From: JAAUUE01 sp943370025
GTDB lineage: Bacteria > Cyanobacteriota > Cyanobacteriia > Cyanobacteriales > JAAUUE01
Assembly: GCA_943370025.1 (NCBI GenBank)
Contig: CALRPI020000003.1
Coordinates: forward strand, 65,359 to 129,358
Direction of reading: 5' to 3'
Length of the DNA: 64,000 nt
Shown here: positions 41,346 through 49,839 of the stretch, one piece after another
Layout: each line of letters opens with the position of its first letter
How positions within the stretch are numbered: the stretch's first letter is position 1
Made by a program: the position numbers and the translations under genes
The notes under the pieces: generated by a model
The model's database searches: none
Told to the model about the DNA's origin: nothing
The model's input: only the letters and a program-made list of their open reading frames with translations

Positions 41346-43343
41346 TTAATGTCCCAAAAGTTTATCTCTTAAGCGCTGGATGCGATCGCGCAACTGGGCA
41401 GCTTTCTCAAACTCCAGTGCCTTTGCTGCTTCCTTCATTTCCATTTCCAAATTCTTAATCAGGACAGGAATATCTTCTAGAGATAGTTCATGGATATTTT
41501 CAAACACCTCATCTAGTTGTTGCGCATTCAGGCGGCGGGAAGTTTCGAGGAAAGAAAGAATAGAGTTGGTCGATCGTGTCTTGATGGAAACGGGAGTAAT
41601 GCCGTGCAGTTTGTTATAAGCCATTTGGATGCCCCGGCGGCGATCGGTTTCATCAATGGCTTTTTTCATACTATCGGTCAAGTTATCGGCGTAGAGAATT
41701 GCCTGTCCCCGAATGTGGCGAGCCGCCCTGCCGATGGTTTGGATTAGCGATCGCTCCGAGCGCAGGAAACCCTCCTTATCCGCATCCATAATTGCCACTA
41801 GAGAAACCTCTGGCAAATCCAACCCTTCCCGGAGCAAATTTACCCCAATCAAAACATCAAATTCTCCATTCTGTAGGGATTGAAGAATTTCGATTCTCTC
41901 GATCGATTTAATCTCCGAATGCAGATAACGAACTTTCACATCTCGTTCTTGGAAATATTCAGTTAAATCCTCTGCCATGCGTTTAGTTAAGGTAGTAATT
42001 AATACCCTTTCTTGACGCTCCACCCGTTCCTTAATTTCTCCCCACAGATCATCAATTTGCCCCATGGTCGGACGCACAGAAATTTCCGGATCAATTACTC
42101 CCGTAGGGCGAATTACCTGCTGGGCAATCTGATCTCCAGATAGTTCCAATTCCCAATTACCCGGAGTTGCCGAAACAAAGACACATTGATTGACATTTTC
42201 CCAAAATTCATCAGCTTTTAAGGGACGATTATCCGCCGCACTAGGTAAACGGAAGCCATGATCAATCAATACTTTTTTCCGTGCCTGATCGCCGTTATAC
42301 ATCCCGCGAATCTGCGGCACTGTTACATGGGATTCATCCACCACCAACAGCCAATCTTCAGGGAAATAATCAATTAAACATTCCGGCGGTGAACCCGGTT
42401 CTCTGCCAGTTAAATGGCGAGAGTAATTTTCCACACCATTGCAATAGCCTACTTCTTGGAGCATTTCCAGGTCGTAGCGGGTGCGCTGTTCTAGGCGCTG
42501 TGCTTCTAGCAATTTACCTTGGGATTCCAAGATATCTAGTTGGGCTTTAAGTTCTTGGCTAATAGCTAAATGAGCCGCTTCTAATTTATCATCGGCAGTT
42601 ACAAAGTGGCGAGCAGGATAGATATTAACATATTCCAATTTTTCAGTAACTTCGCCAGTAATCGGGTCAATAAAACACAGGCGATCGACCTCATCCCCAA
42701 ATAATTCAATCCGAATAATTCGGTCTTCGTAGGCAGGCCCCACTTCGATAATATCTCCCTTAACCCGAAATTTTCCCCGCCCCATTTCCACATCATTTCT
42801 GGTGTATTGGACATCAACTAAATCCCGCAATAGTTGTTGTTGATTAATCTCTTCGCCGACTTTCAAAGAAATAGCAGCTTCTAGATATTCTGTGGGAGTT
42901 CCCAAGCCATAAATACAACTAATAGAAGCAACCACAATCACATCCCGCCGTTCAAAGAGCGATCGCGTGGCGGAGTGGCGCAGCATATCAATTTCATCAT
43001 TAATCGCCGCAGTTTTTTCAATATAAGTATCAGTAACGGGAATATATGCCTCTGGCTGGTAATAATCGTAGTAACTGACGAAATATTCCACGGCATTGTG
43101 GGGAAAGAAATCTCGCAATTCATTGCACAACTGGGCAGCAAGGGTTTTATTATGTGCCAGCACCAAGGTGGGGCGATCGAGCTGGGCAATTACCGAAGCC
43201 ATCGTAAAAGTCTTCCCGGTTCCCGTAGCCCCTAAGAGAGTCTGGAAGCGATTTTGCTCTTGGAGAGAGGTGGTGAGTTGAGCGATCGCAGTGGGTTGGT
43301 CTCCCTTGGGCTGAAAGGGCGATCGAAGTTGAAAGGTTCCCAT
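41346..43343 (-). CDS. uvrB: UvrABC excision nuclease subunit B
   Basis: A 665-residue UvrB with all expected parts: LLGATGTGKTFTMASVIAQ (Walker A), the beta-hairpin region VSYYDYYQPEAYIP with the Tyr-rich damage-binding edge, LLVVDESHVT (motif II), QTIGRAARHIRGQAILYAD (motif VI) and the C-terminal UVR domain MKEAAKALEFEKAAQLRDRI. UvrB verifies DNA lesions handed over by UvrA and recruits UvrC. Length is as usual. It is followed by tatD after 15 nt. Confidence 0.98.
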   Translation of the reverse strand: MGTFQLRSPFQPKGDQPTAIAQLTTSLQEQNRFQTLLGATGTGKTFTMASVIAQLDRPTLVLAHNKTLAAQLCNELRDFFPHNAVEYFVSYYDYYQPEAYIPVTDTYIEKTAAINDEIDMLRHSATRSLFERRDVIVVASISCIYGLGTPTEYLEAAISLKVGEEINQQQLLRDLVDVQYTRNDVEMGRGKFRVKGDIIEVGPAYEDRIIRIELFGDEVDRLCFIDPITGEVTEKLEYVNIYPARHFVTADDKLEAAHLAISQELKAQLDILESQGKLLEAQRLEQRTRYDLEMLQEVGYCNGVENYSRHLTGREPGSPPECLIDYFPEDWLLVVDESHVTVPQIRGMYNGDQARKKVLIDHGFRLPSAADNRPLKADEFWENVNQCVFVSATPGNWELELSGDQIAQQVIRPTGVIDPEISVRPTMGQIDDLWGEIKERVERQERVLITTLTKRMAEDLTEYFQERDVKVRYLHSEIKSIERIEILQSLQNGEFDVLIGVNLLREGLDLPEVSLVAIMDADKEGFLRSERSLIQTIGRAARHIRGQAILYADNLTDSMKKAIDETDRRRGIQMAYNKLHGITPVSIKTRSTNSILSFLETSRRLNAQQLDEVFENIHELSLEDIPVLIKNLEMEMKEAAKALEFEKAAQLRDRIQRLRDKLLGH

Positions 43344-43604
43344 AGCTAAGTTTGCCTGATTATTAACCTGATATAGAGACTGGGTTGCTGATTATTTGGT
43401 GGGGCGATCGCCTGTGTCATCTGCCCTACCTCTTACTTTTTAGTACAATCTTTAGTATATGCCATAAAACTATCGGGCAGTCTAGCATAATGCAGGATTA
43501 TTGCTTCTCGTTGTGGGGAGTTGAGCGATTGTATGGAGCTGATCTTTTTGGGGTTGAACAAGCAATCAAAATTATTTTCTATTTCTCAGAGATATTGATT
43601 TCAA

Positions 43605-43620
43605 GTAACATATAAGTTAC
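43605..43620. promoter_or_regulatory. Candidate operator upstream of the toxin-antitoxin unit
   Basis: GTAACATATAAGTTAC is a near-perfect palindrome 13 nt before the toxin start. Antitoxins of this type usually repress their own promoter through such a site; this assignment rests on position and symmetry only. Confidence 0.35.
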
Positions 43621-43633
43621 CATAGTAGATGAC

Positions 43634-44002
43634 ATGGAAATCCAAGAATATATTAGAGAAGATGGTGTAAATCCTTACAAAGAGTGGTTTGATGCTCTTG
43701 ATCCTATAGCAGCGGCGAAGGTAACTGTTGCTAAGTTTCGTTTAGAGTTAGGTAATACCTCAAACATTAAATGGTTTAGCGAGATTGGTGAATACAAAAT
43801 TGACTGGGGTTCAGGATATCGAATTTATTTAGCTCAGGATGGAAATGAACTTATTGTTTTGTTTGGGGGTGGAACTAAGAAAGGTCAGCAGGCAGATATT
43901 GAACAAGCGAAGTTTCTCTACCAAGAGTACAAAAAACGTAAGCAAGAATCTGGTTTAGACGAGAATGATCAAACTAGAAGAAAGAGGAAGAAAAATAGGT
44001 GA
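43634..44002 (+). CDS. RelE/ParE-type (Gp49/HigB-like) toxin
   Basis: A 122-residue protein with the DUF891/Gp49-like toxin pattern: EYIREDGVNPYKEWFDAL, AKVTVAKFRLELGNTSNIKWFSE, IGEYKIDWGSGYRIYLAQDGNELIVLFGGGTKKGQQADIEQAK. Toxins of this family cleave mRNA on the ribosome or block gyrase. A 20-residue basic tail (RKRKKNR end) is longer than usual. The antitoxin gene follows with ATG 5 nt after the stop, giving the toxin-first order of HigBA systems. Confidence 0.88.
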   Translation: MEIQEYIREDGVNPYKEWFDALDPIAAAKVTVAKFRLELGNTSNIKWFSEIGEYKIDWGSGYRIYLAQDGNELIVLFGGGTKKGQQADIEQAKFLYQEYKKRKQESGLDENDQTRRKRKKNR

Positions 44003-44007
44003 AGATA

Positions 44008-45498
44008 ATGCCATTAACAAGAGATTTCAAAGAGACAGTTAATGCCCGTGTTCAAAAAGATTCTACCTTTGCTACAGCTTTATTGAATGAAGCTATATCT
44101 CTTTTTCTCAACGGAGAACCTGAAACTACAAGGCTAATATTGCGAGATATAATCAATTCAACCATTGGTTTTGAAGAACTAGCGATCGAAACCTCTAAAC
44201 CAAGTAAAAGCTTACACCGAATGCTATCTGCAAAAGGCAATCCAACGATGGATAATTTGACTACTATTATCAATGTTCTTCGCAAAAAGCTTGATGTAGA
44301 TATAAAAGTTCAGATCGCCGCTCCTAAAGCTAGTGAGATAACCTATGCAGTTGAATACTGGATAGAAGCAACACAATTTCCCTCTAAGGAAGAGTTGGTA
44401 AAACATATTGAAAAGAAGTTAAGTAAATTTCTCCCAGATACAAAACTTGAGGTTGAAGAAAAGGCAAAGTATTTTTTTGTACATATTGTCTCAACTGAAA
44501 AAGGTATTTGTCGTTGTTATAAAGCACTAGGTTTTCAGCGAGAATGGTCTTTTCGAGCCAAGGATGAACTGGCCGATTCATTAAGATCGGAAGCATATCC
44601 TATTTTAGCAGAGATCGAATTACGACTTAGAAGCTTTATCAGTCAGGCGATGATTGAGGTGTTTGGGTTTGATTGGTGGAAATCATTTATTCCTGGAAAT
44701 CTTAAAGATAAAGTCAGCAAGATAGAGAAGAAAGAAAAAGAGGATCAAGTCGAGCTTCATCATCCAATTGAGTTTACTTTTTTTGACGACCTAATAGTAA
44801 TCATTACCGCTAAATTTCAAGATTGGACTGACAATCAAACAATTACCGTCAATGACTTTTCTGAATTGCTATCTAAATGTAATTCCCTCGAAGATATAAA
44901 ACAGGAGGTTAATAACCGTAGAAGGACTATATCTTTTTGGGATGATATTTTTTTAGGTTATTTTGATGACAAAAATGCTTGGATTCAACTCGAGAGAAAT
45001 ATTAATGAAAAGGTAATTCCTACTCGTAATAGAGTCATGCATCATCGCCTAATTCGTCGCCATGACTTGCAGAAGCTCGAAGAATGTAGAAATGAAATGA
45101 AGCACTTACTTGATTCAGCAAAACCTAATCTGTCAGATGTAGAACTTGAAGAAATTCAACCAACGGTAAATATCATGAAAAGCCTTATTGCTATCGATTT
45201 TAATAAGGCGTTCATGTTAGCCTCGGAAGCTATCCAATCTGATTCTTTGATGAAAGCAATGTCAGTCTGGGCATCTTCAGCAGCCAATGCTATGTCAGCC
45301 CATGAATCTTCTAGGATAGGAATCTTAGCCTCATCTGCTATCAACCCTGAACTCCTCAATGCTATGTCAGTCCATGAATCTTTTAGGAAAGGAATCTTAG
45401 CCTCATCTGCTATCAACCCTGAACTCCTCAATGCTATGTCAGCCCATGAATCTTTTAGGAAAGGAATCTTAGCCTCAGTAGCTATCTCAGATGTATAG
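44008..45498 (+). CDS. HigA-like antitoxin fused to a large HEPN-type domain
   Basis: A 496-residue protein. Residues 1-97 are an addiction-module antidote of the HigA/HTH type (PLTRDFKETVNARVQKDSTF; SKSLHRMLSAKGNPTMDNL). Normally such proteins end there. Here about 400 residues follow, mostly helical, with an IPTRNRVMHHRLIRR segment: R340-N-x3-H345 fits the HEPN RNase motif R-x4-6-H with its usual polar residue after Arg, and the helices around it suit a Swt1-like HEPN fold. A charged KKEKEDQVELHHP linker lies near 240. The end consists of 24-residue tandem repeats. AGGTGA lies 5 nt before ATG 44008. HEPN assignment is mine and moderate in confidence; the antitoxin part is firm. Confidence 0.8.
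   Translation: MPLTRDFKETVNARVQKDSTFATALLNEAISLFLNGEPETTRLILRDIINSTIGFEELAIETSKPSKSLHRMLSAKGNPTMDNLTTIINVLRKKLDVDIKVQIAAPKASEITYAVEYWIEATQFPSKEELVKHIEKKLSKFLPDTKLEVEEKAKYFFVHIVSTEKGICRCYKALGFQREWSFRAKDELADSLRSEAYPILAEIELRLRSFISQAMIEVFGFDWWKSFIPGNLKDKVSKIEKKEKEDQVELHHPIEFTFFDDLIVIITAKFQDWTDNQTITVNDFSELLSKCNSLEDIKQEVNNRRRTISFWDDIFLGYFDDKNAWIQLERNINEKVIPTRNRVMHHRLIRRHDLQKLEECRNEMKHLLDSAKPNLSDVELEEIQPTVNIMKSLIAIDFNKAFMLASEAIQSDSLMKAMSVWASSAANAMSAHESSRIGILASSAINPELLNAMSVHESFRKGILASSAINPELLNAMSAHESFRKGILASVAISDV
45286..45480 (+). repeat. 72-bp tandem repeat at the 3' end of the HEPN-fusion gene
   Basis: Units start at 45286, 45358 and 45430 (the last partial) and are nearly identical; each encodes 24 residues like NAMSxHESFRKGILASSAINPELL. 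The near-identity at third codon positions points to recent duplication. It stays in frame and ends at the gene's stop. Confidence 0.9.
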
Positions 45499-45543
45499 TA
45501 AAGCGATCAAAACTCCCGTATCAACAATTACTTGATTGTGCAT
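45487..45543 (-). pseudogene. VapC (PIN) toxin gene cut to its first codons
   Basis: On the minus strand an ATG directly after the TAA of the antitoxin gene reads MHNQVIVDTGVLIALL, the canonical first strand and metal-binding Asp of a PIN-domain toxin, then YI and TGA. Only 18 codons exist where about 130 are expected. The homology stops within one or two codons of the stop of the HEPN-fusion gene on the other strand, so that gene's 3' boundary is the breakpoint. It cannot be a working nuclease. Confidence 0.7.
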
Positions 45544-45780
45544 TTATTGATCATAGCCCTGCATATAATCAGGATTAGTAGAGACATCTCCACTGCCCTC
45601 CCCGCTACCAATCAAACTCTCAGCAACCTCAAAAAAAGATTGAGGAGTAGTTTGTATATCTGCTAATCTAGTTTCCTGTCTTTTTGCCCAGAGAAATTCC
45701 ACAAAACTCAAAACCTGTTGTTGGTCTTCTGTGGGCAAAATTTCCACTGTTTGAAAAATTTGTTCAGATAAAAGAGACAT
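45544..45780 (-). CDS. VapB-type antitoxin, now without a full toxin partner
   Basis: A 78-residue protein of the cyanobacterial antitoxin type: LSEQIFQTVEILPTEDQQQVLSFVEFLWAKR (a DUF2281-like start), then the acidic toxin-binding tail FFEVAESLIGSGEGSGDVSTNPDYMQGY. The last part (G-DVSTNPDYMxGY) is the usual end of antitoxins paired with PIN toxins. Its stop TAA touches the ATG of the truncated toxin. It may persist as an orphan or still repress its own promoter. Confidence 0.8.
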   Translation of the reverse strand: MSLLSEQIFQTVEILPTEDQQQVLSFVEFLWAKRQETRLADIQTTPQSFFEVAESLIGSGEGSGDVSTNPDYMQGYDQ

Positions 45781-45824
45781 AAATTATCGTCTTTAGGATA
45801 AATATTACCCTTAATTATAGAGAT

Positions 45825-46904
45825 TTAGGAGGCGATCGCTCCCCCGCAGGAACTACCCTTGCCAGCGGTACAGCCAAAACAATGGCGATCGATAATAATC
45901 TGCCGTTGAGCGAGGAATTGGGGGTCAAAATCTCGGATGTGCAGCCTTTGGGTATCTGGTGATTGAATTTCTAGATCCAGCATTTGGTTAAAATCACAAT
46001 CAAACAGGCGACCATCCCAAGAGACGGAAATTGTATTCCGGCACATCAACCCAGAAATAGTGGCGGGGTTGAAGGAATTAACTAGCAGTTCTAGATAAGC
46101 CTGTAGTTCTCCCGATGCTTCTAGCCATTCTAGATGGCGGGCGATGGGCATATTGTTAATGGCAATTAGGCGATCGAAGGTAATATTCTGCTCGGCTAGC
46201 AAACCCTCCTTCCACATTTTTTCTAGAAGGGCAGCTTGATTGCAAGAAAGCGAAGCTCCCGGCGGATTGCTGACTAGGGTAAGTTGCTTTTGAGGATTGC
46301 CCTGACCGTAGCCCACGGCATTGAGGCGAGTGAGGGCTTGTATCGATTGCTCAAAGGTGCCATCTCCCCGTTGGCTATCGGTATTGGGTTGCCGGAAATG
46401 GGGCAGGGAACAGACGATCTCCACACCCCTCTCCCCCAGCCATTCTGGTAGGTCGGTCATGGTGGGCAACAGCAGAACAGTGAGGTTGCAGCGATCGATC
46501 ACCTGCTTCCCTCGGATCACGCACTGCTCGACTAAATAGCGAAAATGGGGATTTAGTTCCGGCGCACCGCCAGTGATATCCACGGTGTGAGCCTCAGTTT
46601 GGTCTAGGGCGGCTAGGCAGGCATCAATGGTGGCACGATCCATCATTTCCTTACGATCGGGTCCGGCATCTACATGGCAATGGCGGCAGGTCATATTGCA
46701 GAGTTTGCCTAGATTAATTTGAAAAATCTCTAATTTTGCCGGAGTCAGGGATTCCCAGGCATTGGTTTTCAGAGTGGCAGCAAAGTTACCATTCTCTGGC
46801 AGATGCGATAGGTCGACTTTGTTGACTAGATCAATTTGGGTTTGGGGGTCAGCGAGAAGCGATCGACGTTGTTGCAGAGAAACGGTTGCAAGGGGGCTAG
46901 ACAT
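45825..46904 (-). CDS. arsS: Arsenosugar biosynthesis radical SAM protein ArsS
   Basis: A 359-residue radical SAM enzyme of the ArsS group. The cluster motif CNMTCRHCH is preceded by KLEIFQINLGKL; HVDAGPDRKE and DITGGAPELNPHFR follow, then LTVLLLPTMTDL, and the C-terminal part has RNTISVSWDGRLFDCDFNQML with a second Cys set near the end (CFGCTAGKGSSCGG). ArsS helps build arsenosugars from methylated arsenicals in the detoxification pathway. It is downstream of the TVP38 and MerA-like genes on the same strand. Confidence 0.93.
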   Translation of the reverse strand: MSSPLATVSLQQRRSLLADPQTQIDLVNKVDLSHLPENGNFAATLKTNAWESLTPAKLEIFQINLGKLCNMTCRHCHVDAGPDRKEMMDRATIDACLAALDQTEAHTVDITGGAPELNPHFRYLVEQCVIRGKQVIDRCNLTVLLLPTMTDLPEWLGERGVEIVCSLPHFRQPNTDSQRGDGTFEQSIQALTRLNAVGYGQGNPQKQLTLVSNPPGASLSCNQAALLEKMWKEGLLAEQNITFDRLIAINNMPIARHLEWLEASGELQAYLELLVNSFNPATISGLMCRNTISVSWDGRLFDCDFNQMLDLEIQSPDTQRLHIRDFDPQFLAQRQIIIDRHCFGCTAGKGSSCGGAIAS

Positions 46905-47108
46905 GGGGGTTGGGGTTATGTGTATAGAGGAGGTACTGGAAGGCAGGGGGATGTAGAGGGAGGTAAGGGGAGGAGAGGGGAAGGAGGTACAGGGAGATAA
47001 GAGAATAAAAAATTATTCTAGTTTAAGTTGAAAGAACAGCAAAGGAAAAAAATAAGTAGTTATTTACTAAGCTTCTTTACCTCCTCTACCTCCTCTACCT
47101 CCTCTACT
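46905..47108 (-). promoter_or_regulatory. Purine/pyrimidine repeat block between the TVP38 gene and arsS
   Basis: On the coding strand, the end of the TVP38 gene and the next 30 nt carry three tandem copies of a 9-mer with the wording GAGGAGGTA. About 80-180 nt later there are complementary C/T-rich stretches (ACCTCC repeated) just before arsS. The two halves could pair into a long stem. GGAGGT is a perfect Shine-Dalgarno sequence but no start codon follows it. No gene lies here. Confidence 0.4.
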
Positions 47109-47976
47109 CAATTTTCGTCCTCAAGGCTTTATTGGCAATCCGGGTGACGAAAACTGTAACGGCGATCGTAGCGGCAAGACCAACAATATTAATGATCCAT
47201 TTGAGGGTGAAATCTGTTGGTTGGCTGGCTGTGCCGATTTTAGCAATATCTCCAGCGAGAGAACCAATATAAACATACATGATTGTACCGGGAATCATGC
47301 CGATCGATCCGATACTATAATCCCAGAGAGTCACCCCTGTGACCCCAAAGGCATAGTTGAGCAGGTTAAAGGGAAACACTGGGGAGAGGCGAGTCAGGAG
47401 GACAATCTTGAAGCCTTCTTCGGCTACGGCATTGTCGATCGCTGTGAATTTCTGATTTTCAGCAATCTTCTTACTAACCCAGCCCCGGACTAGATAGCGC
47501 CCCACCAAGAAAGCTGCGATCGCCCCCAAGGTTGCCCCCACAAATACATACACCGAACCCCACCCCACCCCAAACACCACTCCGGCTGCCAAAGTCAGCA
47601 GGGAAGCAGGCAAAAAGGCAATAGTAGCCAAAATATAAATTCCCATAAACGCCACCCCGCCCCAGATACCTAGGCTGGCTACCCATTCTAGGGAACTCCG
47701 GATCAGACTTTGGGGATTAAAGCCCGGCGAATTATTGAGAGCTTGGGCAAAGGCTGGGGCAGGGAGGAAAAAGGTAGCGATCGAGATGGTGATGAGGGCG
47801 ATCACCACAAGCAGGGGACTTAAATTAATTCTCCCCCCTTTTGTTGGCGTAGCCTGTCCAAAGGACATAGGGGAACTGGGGGGGATCAACCCCTGAAACT
47901 CATTCAGAGTGGACTTGTGTGTACACCGTAGCCCACGGAAGAGGTATGAGGTGAGGGCGGATTTTTGTTTATGCAC
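47104..47976 (-). CDS. TVP38/TMEM64 (DedA-like) membrane protein
   Basis: A 290-residue protein with the SNARE-associated (VTT/DedA) domain: a signal-like segment around residues 53-75, then helices with the conserved FLPASLLTLAAGVVFGVGWG, GATLGAIAAFLVGRYLVRGWV, TRLSPVFPFNLLNYAFGVTGV and IGMIPGTIMYVYIGSLA. These proteins work as lipid scramblases or metal-related transporters. The GTG start overlaps the TAG stop of the MerA-like gene. The N-terminal 55 residues contain a stretch (GLIPPSSPMSFGQATPTKGG) encoded by a family F-like repeat, so the true protein may start further in. Confidence 0.9.
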   Translation of the reverse strand: MHKQKSALTSYLFRGLRCTHKSTLNEFQGLIPPSSPMSFGQATPTKGGRINLSPLLVVIALITISIATFFLPAPAFAQALNNSPGFNPQSLIRSSLEWVASLGIWGGVAFMGIYILATIAFLPASLLTLAAGVVFGVGWGSVYVFVGATLGAIAAFLVGRYLVRGWVSKKIAENQKFTAIDNAVAEEGFKIVLLTRLSPVFPFNLLNYAFGVTGVTLWDYSIGSIGMIPGTIMYVYIGSLAGDIAKIGTASQPTDFTLKWIINIVGLAATIAVTVFVTRIANKALRTKIE

Positions 47977-49502
47977 TAGCTGAATTTAGTTAATAACTTT
48001 AATAATGCCTGAGTTCGGGGAGTGAGGAGGGTTTTCCGGTAGGCATCGGCTGCTTTTTTAATTGCCTCGGCTTGGGTCGGGTAGGGATGAATTACCCCAG
48101 AGAGGGCATTTAGTCCCTGTTTGGTAACGATCGCCAAAGTTACCTCGCTAATCATCTCTCCCGCATGACGGGCGACAATGGTTGCCCCCAAGATGCGATC
48201 GCTGCCCCGTTGATGCAATATTTTAATAAAACCCTGAGTTTCCCCGTCGGTAATGGCGCGATCAACCGCCGAGAAGGGAATTTTGATGGTATCTGCGGCT
48301 AATCCCTGCGCTTGAGCTTCGTGGGCAGACAGTCCCACATGGGCAATCTCTGGATCTGTATACGTCACCCAAGGCATAACTAGATTACTTAACTTACTCC
48401 GTCCCAAGCCAAAGGGCGAGAATAGAGTATTTTTAATCACAATCCTCGCCGCAGCATCGGCAGCATGGGTGAATTGCCAGTTCATGCAGATATCCCCCGC
48501 CCCATAAATCTTCGGATTTGTAGTTTGCAAATAATCATTCACCACCACTCCTCTCTGGTTAAACTTTACCCCCACGGCTTCGAGGTTCAAGCCTTCTACA
48601 TTGGGCGATCGACCAGCCCCCACCAAAATCTCATCCACCTCAAGGGTTTTCATCACCCCGGCTTGTTGGTAATAGATAGTTTTTCCTGTGGCAGTTTTTT
48701 CTACTTTTTCTAGATTGCTGCTGAGAATCACCTCCATGCCTTCCCGGATAAATTCTGATTGGATAATCTCTGCTGCCTCTGGATCTTCCTTGTCGAGCAA
48801 ATGGCTATGCTTATGAAACAGGGTCACCTGAGAACCCAAGCGCTGGAAAGCCTGAGCCAATTCACAGCCGATCGGTCCCCCGCCAATCACAGCTAATCTT
48901 TGGGGAGATTGAGTTAGGGAAAATACCGTTTCATTGGTCAGATATCCCGCCTCAGCCAAGCCGGGAATAGATGGGCGAGTAGCCCTAGCTCCGGTAGCAA
49001 TCACCGCCTTCTTGAATTTCAAATTCTGCCCCGTGACTTCAATGGTTTGAGAATTTTGAAACCGAGCAGTCCCCAGAAATACATCAATACCCAAGCCTCG
49101 AAACCGAGCAGCGGAATCATGGTGGCTGATGCCCGATCGAATCCGCCGCATTCTCTGCATCACGGCAGCAAAATCTACCTCTACCGAATCGGGCGATCGC
49201 ACTCCCCAAGCCCCAGCATCCCGCATTTCGGCGGCAACTCTGGACGATCGAATCAAGCACTTAGAAGGCACACACCCCACATTCAGGCAATCTCCCCCCA
49301 GCAGATTCTTCTCCACTAGCGCCACCTTCAGCCCCAGCCCCAAACCCGCAGCCCCTGCTGCCACGACCAAGCCAGCCGTCCCGCCCCCCAGCACCACCAA
49401 ATCATATATCTGCGCTGGGGCAGGATTCACCCAATCCACTGGATGGACATTAGCTTGGAGCTTGAGATTATATTCGTCAAGGGGCTGAAGTTCAAGGGAC
49501 AT
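47976..49502 (-). CDS. MerA-like / dihydrolipoamide dehydrogenase family FAD oxidoreductase
   Basis: A 508-residue class I pyridine nucleotide-disulfide oxidoreductase: FAD motif VLGGGTAGLVVAAGAA, redox-active pair C72 and C77 in GGDCLNVGCVPSKC, NAD(P) motif AVIGGGPIGCELAQAF, and the dimer-domain HPYPTQAEAIKKAAD. It lacks an N-terminal HMA domain and the C-terminal Cys pair of true mercuric reductase, so mercury reduction is doubtful. Grouping with TVP38 and ArsS is common in bacteria and hints at a metalloid or redox role. It is the first gene of the unit. Confidence 0.9.
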   Translation of the reverse strand: MSLELQPLDEYNLKLQANVHPVDWVNPAPAQIYDLVVLGGGTAGLVVAAGAAGLGLGLKVALVEKNLLGGDCLNVGCVPSKCLIRSSRVAAEMRDAGAWGVRSPDSVEVDFAAVMQRMRRIRSGISHHDSAARFRGLGIDVFLGTARFQNSQTIEVTGQNLKFKKAVIATGARATRPSIPGLAEAGYLTNETVFSLTQSPQRLAVIGGGPIGCELAQAFQRLGSQVTLFHKHSHLLDKEDPEAAEIIQSEFIREGMEVILSSNLEKVEKTATGKTIYYQQAGVMKTLEVDEILVGAGRSPNVEGLNLEAVGVKFNQRGVVVNDYLQTTNPKIYGAGDICMNWQFTHAADAAARIVIKNTLFSPFGLGRSKLSNLVMPWVTYTDPEIAHVGLSAHEAQAQGLAADTIKIPFSAVDRAITDGETQGFIKILHQRGSDRILGATIVARHAGEMISEVTLAIVTKQGLNALSGVIHPYPTQAEAIKKAADAYRKTLLTPRTQALLKLLTKFS

Positions 49503-49555
49503 AGGAGTTACTAACCATTAATGTAAACACTGCCATAACTATAAATTATTCAACC

Positions 49556-49633
49556 AAGACTTACGCATTTGGATGTTGTTGCCGGCAACAACATCCACAA
49601 CTCTTTATAATTCGTTGGCAGTGCGTAAGTCTT
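49556..49633. repeat. Palindromic repeat family A, copy A5
   Basis: Ends AAGACTTACGCATTTGGA and CAGTGCGTAAGTCTT. The core is a minimal hairpin GATGTTGTTGCC / GGCAACAACATC. The segment TATAATTCGTTGGC matches A1 and A7. In the rest of 49503-49839 I see no gene, only two HIP1-like sites. Confidence 0.85.
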
Positions 49634-49839
49634 AATAAATCTATTTTAGTAGATGATTCTTCGGAGAATGCTTTAGAAGCAATTTAAGGGTTTCCCAGAG
49701 CGATCATCCTCTCTTCACTCGCCTCAAACAGAAACACACCGATCTCTACAGCGATCGCAATCCAGATGATCGGTGCAACATAGATGTTTAGGCAGTGCTA
49801 GACTAATCAGATAATTAGTTAACTTGCTGAGATGGTGCA

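Noticed and set aside
47976..49502. Annotation of the FAD oxidoreductase as a true mercuric reductase
   Set aside because: The redox-active Cys pair is present, but the N-terminal HMA domain and the C-terminal vicinal Cys pair expected of MerA are absent, so only the broader family is called.
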